This document shows positions 12,907-23,825 of a stretch of DNA of 64,000 nt, one piece after another (the stretch's first letter is position 1; every line of letters begins with the position of its first letter). Origin of the DNA: Lepeophtheirus salmonis (lineage: Eukaryota; Arthropoda; Copepoda; Siphonostomatoida; Caligidae); the NCBI RefSeq assembly GCF_016086655.4, contig NC_052136.2, positions 5,332,001 to 5,396,000 on the forward strand, written 5' to 3'. The notes under the pieces were generated by a model. It was not told where the DNA came from, ran no database searches, and saw only the letters and a list, made by a program, of their open reading frames with translations. The position numbers and the translations under genes are program-made.

Positions 12907-13509
12907 TTTGTTTTGAATTTTTACCGTTGTATTCTATCTTTTGAGAAATTAGAAACTATATAGAAGTAATACGTAGGTTTCAAAGCAATGGAAAAGGAAT
13001 AACAGAATGCTACTGCTACGATCCGTAGCAAAGAATCATTAGCATTCCTATGCAATCCATTTCTTCATCAAAATGCCATGAAGAGATATTGAAAGCTCTA
13101 CTTATATCAAGGATTGTACTAGAATTATAGATCAAGATCAACATGGGGGCCTCGTCCATGAGAGTCTATATGTAATTGTGAATGTGATATATTTATAATA
13201 TTAATCATTATACTTCATCAACTTATCACTTGTGTTTCCCTCTTTATGCCTCGGGAGTAAATTATCTTGCAATCTTGAGTCTTTATATCTTATGCATATT
13301 TTGTGATTCTATGTAGCAATTAACCATCTTCCTGTAACTGTGAGGATTTTGGATCCTAACGAATGGAAGAAAAGCATAGTTTCAAGATTCTTCCGATATA
13401 AAGCATCCTTTTTAGTAGTTGAAAACGTCTCAAGGCGACAGCGTCACAAGGCAAATACGTACAAGGCAAAAACGTAAAGGGCAAAAATATTCAAGGCGAA
13501 TCCTCTTGA

Positions 13510-14348
13510 CACGTACTTTATTTCCTATCCACTTTACCATATCATCTCATGCAGATAAGTTAAATAACGGATATTTTGAAATTTTTTATCATACAAATTA
13601 AGTGACTTTTTGAGTATTTAGCGAACTTTCTATGGAGCAATTGGTTTATTCACATAGTTTTGATGGTCTCATAAGCGTGATTGCTCATTACTAGCTACCA
13701 TAAGAAAGACAATTAAATGACAAGGAAAGCATAAAAATCTTACGTTAAGTAGTATTTTATTGTAATTTCTCCTGAAGTCTTGAAAAATTGCATAGGCTTA
13801 CTCCAAAAGAGGTGGGTTGTAGTATAAATAGTATGTGAATAAATAAAATGTTATAAATTTGGGGAGAAACCTTAATAATACTTCCAGTTTAATATTTATT
13901 TGTAGTCTCAAAAGCATATTTTCCTCATAAAAAAAATTGTTCATTTCTCGAAAAGTAAATTTACATTATAGTATAGAGCTAATTTATGTACTTCTCATAT
14001 AAAAGTTTCTAAGTGAGTTGAATTATGTTCCCAATTGAGGGGTAGACGTCTTAATATTATTTCCCTCCATCATTTTACATATATATTTCCATAATAATAA
14101 TGGTACTCTTTTTAATATGATCGTTTATATATTTGCCCGTAGTGTTAATTTTGTCAACTATGACTAGGCGAAATGTATTCGTTGACGAATGTAATTTTGC
14201 ATGACGAGCCGAGGGAAAACAATATTTTTAAGTGTTCCGTCAGACTGAAGTAAATCTTTACTTTTCTCGACTAAATAAAGACGAAACTAGATGGGACAAA
14301 TACTGTACAAAATAAAAAGTGAACAAAAAAAATTAACACTGTTGGACA
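13510..14348. other. AT-rich spacer, no feature
   Basis: Between the foldback structure and the hAT element I see no coding frame, TIR or repeat. A 60-codon frame overlapping 13419-13601 is made by the foldback arm's GGCAAAAACGT words and is not a gene. Confidence 0.6.
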
Positions 14349-14534
14349 GTATAAACCAGGGGTCCCAAATTTTTATAGGTTGGCAGCATCTATATAAACT
14401 TCCAGCACCACCTCCCTTTACACTTATAAAATTATTTCTTCCAAAATGAAGATAACATATTAATAAAAATAAAAAAACAGAATTTTTTTTTTTTTTTTTT
14501 TTAAATATATTAACCTTAGATTTGCACGATTCCT

Positions 14535-14700
14535 GACAATGGGATGAGTGTATTTGGTGTGGGGATATTAGTTTCTTCACATCACGTTGAAATTCTCTAA
14601 GAAGAAGACGTAGATCCCCACGTTTGGTAAATCTAAGTTTTCTCTTAATACTTGGAAATAAGTAAGACAACTGCACTGAAGGCCTGTTCAACCAAATATA
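14535..14700 (-). pseudogene. hAT transposase C-terminal end, frameshifted
   Basis: On the minus strand the motif EQAFSAVVLLISKY is followed, after a one-step frameshift, by KLRFTKRGDLRLLLREF, DVKKLIS and a terminal HQIHSSH. That order matches the end of hAT transposases: 'CE--FS---Y--SK-R-RL---NRGDLR--L----P-I--L---HQ--SH'. The stop codon normally following SH is lost. Only the dimerisation tail remains; no catalytic DDE segment or BED finger was recognised further right before the nested insertion. This relic identifies the surrounding TIR-bounded DNA as a hAT copy and not an unrelated MITE. Confidence 0.68.
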
Positions 14701-15149
14701 ATATTGGAGAAGCAATCAAATATATTTTTACCTTATTCCATAATACTTGAGGTCAGATATATTTTATTTTTTTCAATTCACATAGGCTTAGAAACTAATA
14801 AAGTACATGAATGGCTCAAATTAGTCTAAATTATTAACACTTAGACAGGAAGGTAGAGATAACAGATTTAACTTTGAAAGGATTGGTATAATTTCTTTGC
14901 AACTTCAAATTAGATTTCATTGAATTTTGTGAATATACCTGACCAATAAGCAATGTCATCATTTATTTATTTTTTTAGATCATCACCGAACAAATAGTAG
15001 TTTTTGAACCAACTACTTATCTTTCACAAAACAAAAAGAAGTGAAAATCAAAGATATTTATCTTTCTAAAGGGGACCCAAAGCAGAATTATGTTACGACA
15101 AACTTGTTTGACAATTATATTTTGTATACTTTCAGGCATTCCGGTGACT

Positions 15150-15602
15150 TACAATGGAAGTACGTTACATTGATATGCTATTGTTGTACTTAATCATTGG
15201 CATCTTTATATTTTATCATATACTCAGTATACTGTTACTGAGACTACACATACAGACTACATGGAATAAATGATTATAATTTTGTTAAAAACGGGAAACT
15301 TAAAGGACTTAAAGGATTTCAAGTAATTATTATTTCTTAATCATCAAGTTTTTAGTTCTTTAAATTTTTATTGACCATAACGTCTTTACAGTCATGAAAT
15401 AGTTTTTAGAGTTGAGAATTTTGGTTTTAGTTTTTGGATCCTACTTTTCCGCAGCTTTTCTTTTCAACAAAATTATAATTCTTTAGTCTAAATATTCTGT
15501 ATGCAATTACCCAGTAACAGTATACTGAGTCTAAGATACAATATAACGACGGCAATGATAAAATACAACAATACAATCTCAATATAACGTACTTTCATAG
15601 TA
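15150..15602. mobile_element. Nested palindromic MITE with ~90-bp TIRs at a TA site
   Basis: The left arm, about 15150-15246, and right arm, about 15511-15602, are reverse complements over roughly 90 bases. They share the terminus TAC-ATG-AAGTACGTTA, a middle block TATTGTTGTA, and an inner block ACTCAGTATACTGTTACTG that is identical in both arms. TA dinucleotides stand at both outer edges. There is no open frame in the 265-base core. Size, TA flanks and long TIRs fit a Tc1/mariner-class non-autonomous element. It lies wholly inside the hAT copy at 14357-15786, so it arrived later. Confidence 0.8.
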
Positions 15603-15794
15603 TCAGTTGTAAATAATTCAACATATTTATCTTGCATCCTTATAGTCACATTTGTTTTATTTCGTTAATTAATTAGTTTGGTTAATGTACTAATATTTTA
15701 TGTCCTCTTTTTTGTACTACCGCCCCAACCTATATCAAAGCACCACCCCAAGAGGGAGTGGTAACACCCACCTTGGAAAAATACTGCTTTAAAC

Positions 15795-17589
15795 GGTAAA
15801 ATGATCTAGAAACTATTTATGTTTGTATATTAAATATTTCTATGAAAGACAATATTATACTCAAATCAAATACTAAATTGTATTTTATGTTTGTAAAAAC
15901 TATTTAAAAATGTATTTATTTGTAAGATACAGTCTTACAAGAAGATATAAGAAATGTTCGTTGCAAACACGTATTTATTAAAAACCTAAGTATTTACAAT
16001 CTTACCCTCGTATCTTATTTTTTATCTCTATCTAGAAATGGGAGAGAGGGTTAGCAGAAATTCGAAATTCAATGATTGCAAACTTTAAATAATAAGGAAG
16101 GAACTTTGCAAACAGAAGTGACTTGAATTACATACTATTGGAGAAGGAGAACAGGGATTTCGAGTTATTCGGATAAGTAGTACATAAGGTGATCTTGAAA
16201 GTAGATGAAATCTAACTAGAAAAATAAAGAACTTGACGTTTATTATAAAATAAGACTATATTTACACAGAATCTACTCCTGAAAAGAAGAAAAAGTCATA
16301 TATTATCAATTAACTTGATGAAAAATTGATATATTTGTTTCCCATTATATGGAGGACGTTCCTAGTTTGTATTTTATAGAGTATCAAGGAGAAAGAGACT
16401 TGTAGTTTATTTCTGAGCTGTTGGAGGAATGCCGAAGTAGGTCAATTCTCATTATATAAGGCACTACAACTCTTTCTTGTATCTACATTGAATCATGATA
16501 AAATCATTATTTTCAGCCTTCAGAGATAGTTTACATCAACTTTTAAGATCCTTCAGTGTGTAACTTTATCACCACGATTAACTGTGTTGTTTCCTTGTTA
16601 TTAATATGTTCTAATCATTGAATGTCAACCTTCTTCTTACAATATCTCCAATTTCGAGATAGAAAGAGAAAATACGATAAAAGGGCAAAATTGAAAAATC
16701 AAACCCGCACTAAGAGTTTTTTTTTTTTTTAGTAAAGCTGAAGGAAATATTGAAAGCGTTCAAATGTAAACTACCACAGTGTAATTGAAAATGGAACTGT
16801 TCTTAAATTAATAATACATTAATTATTGCATCATTAAATACATTATTTAATACGAAAATTAATTATCATATTATATAAATAATGAAGTATCTATTTAAAA
16901 TTAATTGCTATTAAAATTATGAGTTTGAAAAAACATGCATTCAATTAATGTGTTTATGTAATGAGCTATGCAGATAATTAAATACATAGCACCAGTATAA
17001 TTTATCTTATTACTAGGGGTAGTACCCGGTTTTGCTTGGAGTTATGTGTCCAACTATAACATGAAGTTTTTCAATGTCTTTGTTACATATATATTTGTTT
17101 ACCTAATCCCATTTGATCATCCTATTGTCGACATTTTCATTCATAGGTCACTTTCTTTATCTTATTTCTTCCGATTTTTTTCTTTCCTTCATAATATGAC
17201 ACTCCAAAATTTACCTAGAAACGCTCGTTGCTACATTGTTATTACATAGATCAAGTTGTCATGCAGTCAAAAATGAGAGGCCAATAGACAGACTTTGCAT
17301 AATCAATTAGATAGAAGTAGTAAAACTATGGATCTACCGCTAAAAAAAACGAGTAAAACAAACCAGAAGAAAACTCCATAAAAATAACACCGATGGACAA
17401 AGAATAGAAAACTCCACTTAGGTATTTCGTAACTCTCTTAGTATAATGACTGAATAATTTAACTATTTTAGAGAACTGGCTGAACTTTGAACCCTTCCCC
17501 CTATATATACTGAATTGAATACTGTTTGCTGAATTATTCATAGTTGATGAAAATGCCTGACTTGACGTCGGAAAGTTTCAGTTATGATA
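15795..17589. other. AT-rich intergenic DNA
   Basis: No supported gene. A 14-base T run is at 16717-16730. At about 17013-17040 the phrase GGGGTAGTACCCGGTTTTGC resembles a short motif common at the ends of dispersed repeats in arthropods. The open frames at 17046-17249 and 17326-17541 have no recognisable content. Confidence 0.5.
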
Positions 17590-18876
17590 TACAGGGGTCT
17601 CCAAATGTCTTAAACCTCTTAGATTTGGCGGACAAAATATACAGCCTGCAATTTGATTGGTTCTTATGCAATTTGAGTTCAATCCCTCTCTTCTGAAATG
17701 AAAAGAGGACCATTAAAGATATTTTTATTAGTTAAGATGCATCGTCTAAGAAAAGCAGTAGAGAGTATTAATCGTGCTGGCAAATCATGCCTTCAAATTT
17801 TTCAGATTTTGAGACCTTCAATCAGTCTCAGTTCTGTTAAATATAACGTTAAAAAGATTCAAGAGACTGGAAACGTTGATAATAAACCCAGAAGGCGACG
17901 CCCAAGGTACGCTCTCAACCCGAATAATGTCCGAAATGTTAAATTAAAAATATACAGAAACCCAATCAGATCAATGGCTAAAACCGTTCAAGAGATCAAC
18001 GTGTCAAGGATTTCGATGAATCGAATCATCCATAAGGAACTAATGATGTTCTTCTCAAGAAGCTGAAGTTTCGTTACGGTCAGAATCTCAAGGAAGAGGC
18101 ACAGATGAAACAGATACATAGAAGTAAAACGTTATTGGAACTTAACACGCTGAGAGGAAATATGAGAAGAAATGGGACCTAGATCAAAAATTCAACCGTA
18201 AAAATGACCGAATCTTGGCCTCATTATCAAAAGATGTATCCTTCGACCAAAGAACAATTCCGGAAAGGGTTAATAGTTGATCCCTTTTGATGGGGGCAGG
18301 GAGTTCAAGTAAAGGAGAGAAGCCTCCTTTGGCTTTTATTCCAGAGGGCCTCTTTATGACGAGGCCTGTGACTCCATTCCACATTTTTTTGAGCCTGTAG
18401 TCCTTCCATGTTGTAAAGCCAATCCATCTAAAACGACTAAGGTGACGTTTCAGCAAGATAGAGCTCCAATACATTCCCGTGTTCAATACCAAGAGTGGCT
18501 TAAAGCAAATATTCCTTTTTGGGACAAATCTATGTGGCCCCCTTCGATTCTTGATCTTAAGCCTCCTTGACTACTTTGTGTAGGGTTATCTCGAATCGAA
18601 AGTAACAACTCGTCAATATTTAAATTTGGGAGATATCCTTGCCTCAATTCATATGGAAACTTCCTAAATATGTGGTGTGCGCAACATGTGAAGCATTTCA
18701 CTCACATGTAAGAGAGATAGTCGATAAAGGAGACAGTTAAATTGAATAATTTATGAAGTATGGTATAAAATGTAATAAATTATATGATATATTTAGAAAG
18801 AGTGTTTTCTCTACGATCAATCTACGACTCAATATATAAAATTTAAAAAGGTTTAAAAATTATGGTCAGCCTTGTA
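17590..18876 (+). mobile_element. Tc1/mariner element with 33-bp TIRs
   Basis: The left end, 17590-17622, reads TACAGGGGTCTCCAAATG and continues to TTAAACCTCTTAG. The reverse complement of the right end, 18844-18876, reads TACAAGGCTGACCATAAT and continues to TTAAACCTTTTTA. Twenty-two of 33 positions agree, with an uninterrupted TTAAACCT. TA is present at both edges. The total length of 1.29 kb is full-size for the superfamily. The transposase relic on the + strand occupies 17698-18740, leaving about 110 and 135 bases of terminal non-coding DNA. Confidence 0.85.
17698..18740 (+). pseudogene. Tc1/mariner transposase, decayed
   Basis: An intact stretch 17698-18066 encodes the DNA-binding half. 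The first helix-turn-helix reads RKAVESINRAGKSCLQIFQIL, then K-VKKIQETGNVDNKPRRRRPRY (the basic GRPR-like linker), then KIYRNPIRSMAKTVQEINVSRISMNRII (the second HTH). The catalytic half follows in broken frames: NRKNDRILA after the expected DE-K site, a GEKPPLAFIPEG block, QQDRAPIHSRVQYQEWLKANIPFW (here the second acidic motif is still QQD), SMWPPSILDLKP in place of the usual PPSSPDLNP, and a final EAFHSHVREIVDKGDS ending at TAA 18738-18740. At 1,043 bases the track is full-length, but multiple stops and frameshifts make it inactive. The minus-strand frames here are shadows. Confidence 0.87.
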
Positions 18877-19439
18877 TGTATATCATACCCATGCCCCAAT
18901 TAAAATCATAGAGGATCATGCATCCCGTTTATAATATTCGATTCTGTCGCTGAAGCTACCAATATATTCCAGTTAATTGTTTCCAATGCTTAACAATTAC
19001 TAACTAACTGTATCTTAACATGAATTTATAATCATAAGGCAACACTAAAAAAATTAGAATAAAAATATAAATAATTTGGCTTGGTTGGGAAACTTTTGAT
19101 TAGATTATTTTGACATATAATCTAGAGTCTATTGATATAATTTTTAGATATTAGAGCTGGGGCTCAAAGATTGTACTGTCCTGTTACCAAATATACTCGC
19201 TTGGATTAGATTAATCCGAGTAAGAATTATCTTATATAATAGAGGAAAGTAATTTGTGACAAAGATAATATGTATTTTACATATCAATAGTTACTAAGAG
19301 TCAGAAGAGAGAAGTAAATGATATTTAAAATATGATAATGGAGATTTTACTTGACGCCTTTTAAAATTATAAGAAGGAAAGATATTGCATTTAGTTGTAA
19401 AAAATATGAAATTCCAGGAGTGGGATAATTTTTGTATTT

Positions 19440-19690
19440 GCAACCTGAACAGTGTTTTTTATTTTCCAAAGCTGTGATCGGTATCATTTTATTCTTGATG
19501 AAAGAACATCAAAAGTATAAGGTAATCACAAGTACATAACAAAAAAAGAGTAACATTGAGATATAATAACTGTAAGTCCTTGTTAGACTGGGAGTAGAAT
19601 TGCGGATCGACATCGTAGCTATGCCTGCCTATATCATTGCTAGAAATGGAATAAGTTTTGTGTAGGAGATCTTTTTTCAACCAATCTACA
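19440..19690 (+). repeat. Dispersed repeat family R1, copy 1
   Basis: It starts GCAACCTGAACAGTGTTTT and shares this start, an internal TTCTTGA-GA-AACATC segment and the phrase TTGTTAGACTGGGAGTAGAATT with 29190-29440, in the same orientation. The middle is more diverged, so the two are old copies. Related blocks (GAG-TGA-AACATCT-AGT-TTGAGTAAC) also occur at 26210-26260 and 58140-58180. Confidence 0.6.
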
Positions 19691-20574
19691 CAAATTTAGA
19701 CGTTCCAAAACTACACTTCTAGAACATTTTATGAGATTGGTTGGAAAACGGATCTTTTTCTGACAATGGGTACATACGATTTTATTCCTAACTGTTGATG
19801 TATATTTAATTGTGGTTTCACTTTCATAATTATTTATCGAGTTTATTGTCATTATTTATGTATGGTCGTCTCATTCAGTTAATTTATTGATTAATAAATT
19901 ATCTATAATTAGGGAATGCGTTATCTTGACACTTTTTTATTTTAGACAGAAGCAAGACACACCAATATTGTTAATTAATCTATTTATTATGTAGAAGAAT
20001 TTACAATGCAGAATGTATGTATATATAAGTTCTAGTAAGATAATGAAAAAAAATTGTACTTCAAGAAGGAGTAATTTTTTTATTTAAGCTGGATAACGTA
20101 ATCATAACCATACAATATTAATTAGAATATTGGATACTCTAATGAAAAACTATAATGATACATTTGTCAAGTTCCTAACATATAACAAAGAATATAATGT
20201 TTCCTACAGCCAATAAATTAAAAAAATCTTATTTTAGGGGAACTCTAGATAAATTTTAAACTATAAAGCTACAAAAACAGCCTTAGATATATTGTCAAAT
20301 AACAATATTTCATGATGTTTTGTAAATAAGCAAAAAATGAGTACTTATAATACATCAAAATAAAATGATATAATTAATTAGACTATGCACCATCATTTTA
20401 ACCTGCTGTCTCAAACACACATTTCTTATTGTTATTTAAGCAATAAAACACGAAAAAACCATTAAAGCCTATAACTGTAATAGGTATGCTTAATAAAGTT
20501 GTTGTTTTTTTTTTTTTTTTTTAATAAAGGAATTTTTCCATGGCGAAATATTGTCTTAAATTTATTAAACTTTA

Positions 20575-20634
20575 AATTTCAAGAGTTTAACAAACTAAGT
20601 CATCCATAACTTAGCCTATTTAACTCTTGAAATT
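20575..20634. repeat. Two-tier perfect stem-loop
   Basis: AATTTCAAGAGTT at 20575-20587 is the exact reverse complement of 20622-20634. Inside it, after symmetric 7-8-base loops, CTAAGT (20595-20600) pairs with ACTTAG (20609-20614). The 60-base unit would fold as a two-storey hairpin. No element boundary or gene is associated with it. Confidence 0.7.
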
Positions 20635-21432
20635 GCCAGAAATCAAACAAGAAATCGTTCAATTAGATTGTACAATTGTATCCTGACTCGCTTAAAAATG
20701 CACTTAGTTTCATTTCTTTAGTTAAGAGTCACTTTTTTTTTTTAAACTTAAAATACGACAACTTTTTCTTGGACAATTTTCCCTGAACATTTTTCAACAC
20801 ATATATGAATTTATTTACCTTCGCCAATAAAATTAAACGGAGAATATGTTTTCACCTGGGTTAGTTTGTTTGTTTGCAAACATCATTAAAGAAAAAGTCA
20901 CAAAATGGTTTTTGTAAACATTGTTAAGAATATTAGCTTTGTTAATTGTAATATCCTATTCAATTTTGTGTGGTAAAGATAATTTGTTTCCCTGTTTGTA
21001 AGCAGGATTACGCGAAAGTTTACAACCCTATTTTAGTAAAACTTTGAAAGAAGGTAATATTAGTTAACAGTAAAATGATATTAAATCTTGAGATGCCAAA
21101 GTCATAGGTCAAGTTTACAAAAAACATTAAAATTGAATAATAAACCATAATTTGGAAAATGATTTTAGGCGAAGGTTTACGTTCTACTGAGTATCTAAAC
21201 TAATTATCTATTATATTGGTTGGATTTGGGTTAAATACAAAGAAAAGCTACTTTCATCTATCATTGAAGAAGATAAAGAAACTCTCCAACAATAAGATAA
21301 TGGAACTATATGAATGTAAAAGCCAGGAAAAAGCAGAAAAACGAATTTATTATTATTATTATAATATTCAGAATAAACACAAAGGAGACTGATAAATTAC
21401 TCTATGGCCACAAATTTTTCTATGTTACGTTA

Positions 21433-21935
21433 TACTTTAAGATTTAAAAGGCATATACACTATATTATAAGGAAGACCAATCGAAATTTAGGAATTATTC
21501 AAAGAAGGTTCAAAACTCGTGACCCTTCGTTTATGGTAAAACTTTATATCCTCCCGATTTTAATGAACGGATCTGAGATCTAGAATCATTCAAGAAACTA
21601 TTTGATAAAGTCCTTAGAAAAGGTGCAGCCAAGGTGTGTGTCGTTTTTGGTATCATCCCTTTGTCTAATAGACGTGCTATTAAAAATACTCTCATCGATT
21701 TTTAAACAAAATGATGATAACCCCATCTCCCACCCTGGATACTAATTATAAGCTATCTCTTCCACAAAACGAGACTTTCCACTCACAAAACCATTTGCAT
21801 AACAAAACTAAAGATTGACATCTTTGAGCATAGTTTCTATAACAAATAGACTAGCCCTTGCAATATAACACCTTTTTGCTTTCGTCAGGGAAGTGAAGCT
21901 GACCTCAAGCGATTTTTAGTTAATTCTTTTTTTGT
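21433..21935 (+). pseudogene. LINE reverse transcriptase C-terminal fragment
   Basis: The + strand reads LRFKRHIHYIIRKTNRNLGIIQRRFKTRD, then FMVKLYILPILMNGSEI, EKVQPRCVSF, and later NRLALAIQHLFAFVREVKLTSSDF. This is the post-catalytic region typical of CR1/Jockey/RTE-type LINEs: '--H--II-KANR-LG-I-R-F--RD---M--LY---VRPILEYGS-IW', 'E-VQRRFTK', 'R---WN-LP--VV-A-S---FK'. Frameshifts and stops separate the blocks, and no RT catalytic motif precedes them. It is a 5'-truncated copy, as LINEs usually leave. It lies about 350 bases before a different LINE in the same orientation, but its sequence differs from that element's own C-terminal region. Confidence 0.65.
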
Positions 21936-22283
21936 CTGACATGTATATATTATTTACATTTGTGGTTCACTTTATTATGTTGTTTTTTTTTTCTTTGCAC
22001 TGTCACATTATTTTAAAAAAAGTAATACTTGTATCATAAACTGATTCAATTTTATTCAGAATGATAGTTTTTATATTTTATAAGCACTCAATACAAGTCA
22101 ATCTTTATAGGCTTTTTTTATCGCCGCTGGGTGAAATAAATAAATTAATGCATATATTTCGTGTGACTAAGTACTCTGTGTTTAACATTATTTTTTAGAG
22201 TGTTTTATAAGTTAACTTGAGAAAAAAGTGTTTATAGAAACCAAGGGATTTGGTTCCTAAGGGAATCAGCATCCCAAAATTTC

Positions 22284-23461
22284 TTGGAAAGCCACTCGGA
22301 GCCCACTAATCACGGATATTCAAAAGTAAGGAATGATGATATGAAAAATGCTGTGGCATTGGAGATGAGAAAAGAAAAAGAAAAAACTGACGATACTAAT
22401 ATGAAAGCTAAAATAGCATGCAATGTACAAGATATCGATATGTCATACTCCGACGTTACCAGAAGTAGGGATGAACAATTCGAAACAATGATAGAAGGAA
22501 GAGAAACTAAAGCAAATAAAAAGATTAATGACAACCCTTTGAGGGATTTTTTTTTGTTTGGATTAGAGGGATAGTCAAGGAAATGCAGTTACAGAACTTA
22601 TTCCCAGCCTTAAAGATTATTAGAAAATATTTGACGGCCTTAAACTCAGTTTGGATAAAATAAAGAGATTAAATTAATATAAAAGCAGATTCGAGCATAT
22701 TGTTATTACAACAAAAAGTCCGATCAACAAGGTAGTTAAATTTAAGCACACACTTGGTTTAACTAAAATAAACAAAGAAGTTGGTTTTACAATTAGTGGC
22801 TTAAAGGGATTAAGAAAAATTCAAAACCCTGTAGAAGTTATTTTAAATAATGGCACAGAAACTAATATTGGGATTCTTAAAGAGATCTTGAGCAGATTTG
22901 GAGATTTGATTGGAGAAATAGAAAGTATCAACCATAGAAGAGAGTCTGAGGATAAAGAGGAAAAGGAAATTCTTGAAAATTTAAAAAAATTACTGTCTGG
23001 AAAACTACGAATAAAAATTATATTTAATAAAAAAAATCCCTGCAATAATTCCCGTAAATGGAAAAAAGTTGAGTTAGCATCAAAAATGCAGGAAATAAAT
23101 CGTTTCAAATGTTTAAAATATGCACACATTAAAGTTTTGTGCATACACGGTCATAAAAAACACTCCAAATTAGAAGTTTGAAATAAATTTTAGGAGAGAA
23201 TTAGGACTTTCTATGAGAATAAAAGGCATTGCAGAAATAAAGGATACCAACGAAACTGTAATTTGGGATGCAGAAGGTGAAATGAATGAAGAAGAAAAAG
23301 AAGGAACCTTAAGAGCCTATAGTCATATTCTTGACAAAGATTCTACCAAAGAAGAAGTAACAGTTGTCGAATATGTAAAAGCTGATGAATCTACAACTAA
23401 GCTTAATAAGATTAATCAATGTCTGGAAGTTGAAAAAAAAGAGAATGCACCAACATTATGA
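22284..23461 (+). pseudogene. LINE ORF1 (gag-like) remnant
   Basis: Read through frameshifts, the track gives a charged N-terminus (YSDVTRSRDEQFETM), a middle region (KHTLGLTKINKEVGFTISGL; ILKEILSRFGDLIGEIESI), a lysine/glutamate-rich stretch, and then a degenerate zinc knuckle RFKCLKYAHIKVLC. The knuckle keeps the C-x4-H-x4-C half, but the first Cys is replaced by Arg. The last part (23213-23461) is acidic and unplaced. This order (coiled or charged region, RNA-binding region, CCHC knuckle) is that of ORF1 proteins of many LINEs. The longest uninterrupted piece is 22888-23181 (97 codons). The element's own promoter is not identified. Confidence 0.6.
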
Positions 23462-23825
23462 AGACAAGTGAAGAACAAGCATTAGTTATCCTTGACATAA
23501 ATTATTTTAGTGCCTAAAAGCGATCCCTCAGAGAAGACTGGAAGATGGTATTGAGAAATAAATCGGATCTTCTGAGAAAAACTTGTACCAATATAAAGCC
23601 TAGAAAGAATCATAAAACAGGATTAGAAAGTTCCGAAGAAAAACAATAGGAGAGAAATAGGGCACTCAGTTCTTCAGAACCGTGATGGAACCTCCAGGCA
23701 ATTATAAGATGTACGTTATCGGATGCGTGGGCTACAAGAAAGTATTTTTATTCAGTTAAGCTATTTACGAGTATTTAAGAAATCCTCATTTAAAGGCATG
23801 CCCCCCTAATTTCCTGTAATGTTAA

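Larger units (their letters stand above)
11485..13509. mobile_element. Foldback-type structure with 85-bp inverted arms, interrupted by a mariner
   Basis: The segment 11485-11571 is matched in reverse complement by 13425-13509. Both read outward to inward as AGAGGATTCG-CTTGAA, then repeats of a short word of the form TTTTTGCCTTG-ACG. Within each arm this 15-16-base word is itself tandemly repeated with variation. The arms are about 1.85 kb apart and enclose the mariner at 11659-12906 plus about 500 bases of other DNA. The simplest reading is a small foldback or MITE-like element into which the mariner jumped. Arms that arose independently around the mariner are less likely given their matching outer boundaries. 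Confidence 0.6.
14349..15794 (-). mobile_element. hAT element with 8-bp target-site duplication, interrupted by a nested MITE
   Basis: The left terminus starts CAGGGGTCCCAAAT at 14357. The right terminus ends CCAAGGTGGG-type sequence closing with CAGTATTTTTCC in reverse complement at 15786. Both begin CAG, as hAT ends do, and both are followed by a subterminal stretch reading GG-GGTGCT...ATA-AGGTTGG. The flanking 8-mers, gtataaac at 14349-14356 and ctttaaac at 15787-15794, agree at six of eight positions and fit the hAT duplication pattern nTnnnnAn. The transposase C-terminal relic sits just inside the left end on the minus strand, which is where it belongs in a hAT. The interior is deleted and disrupted by a palindromic insertion at 15150-15602. 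It includes a 20-base T run at 14483-14502. Confidence 0.72.
18877..21432. other. AT-rich intergenic DNA with one dispersed repeat and a hairpin
   Basis: No gene recognised. The stretch holds a dispersed repeat copy at 19440-19690, an 18-base T run at 20505-20522 and a two-tier stem-loop at 20575-20634, each listed separately. Open frames at 19489-19852 (minus) overlap the repeat and look accidental. Confidence 0.5.

Noticed and set aside
18184..18701. Two minus-strand open frames of 72 and 102 codons
   Set aside because: They are shadows of the Tc1 transposase catalytic half read on the + strand.
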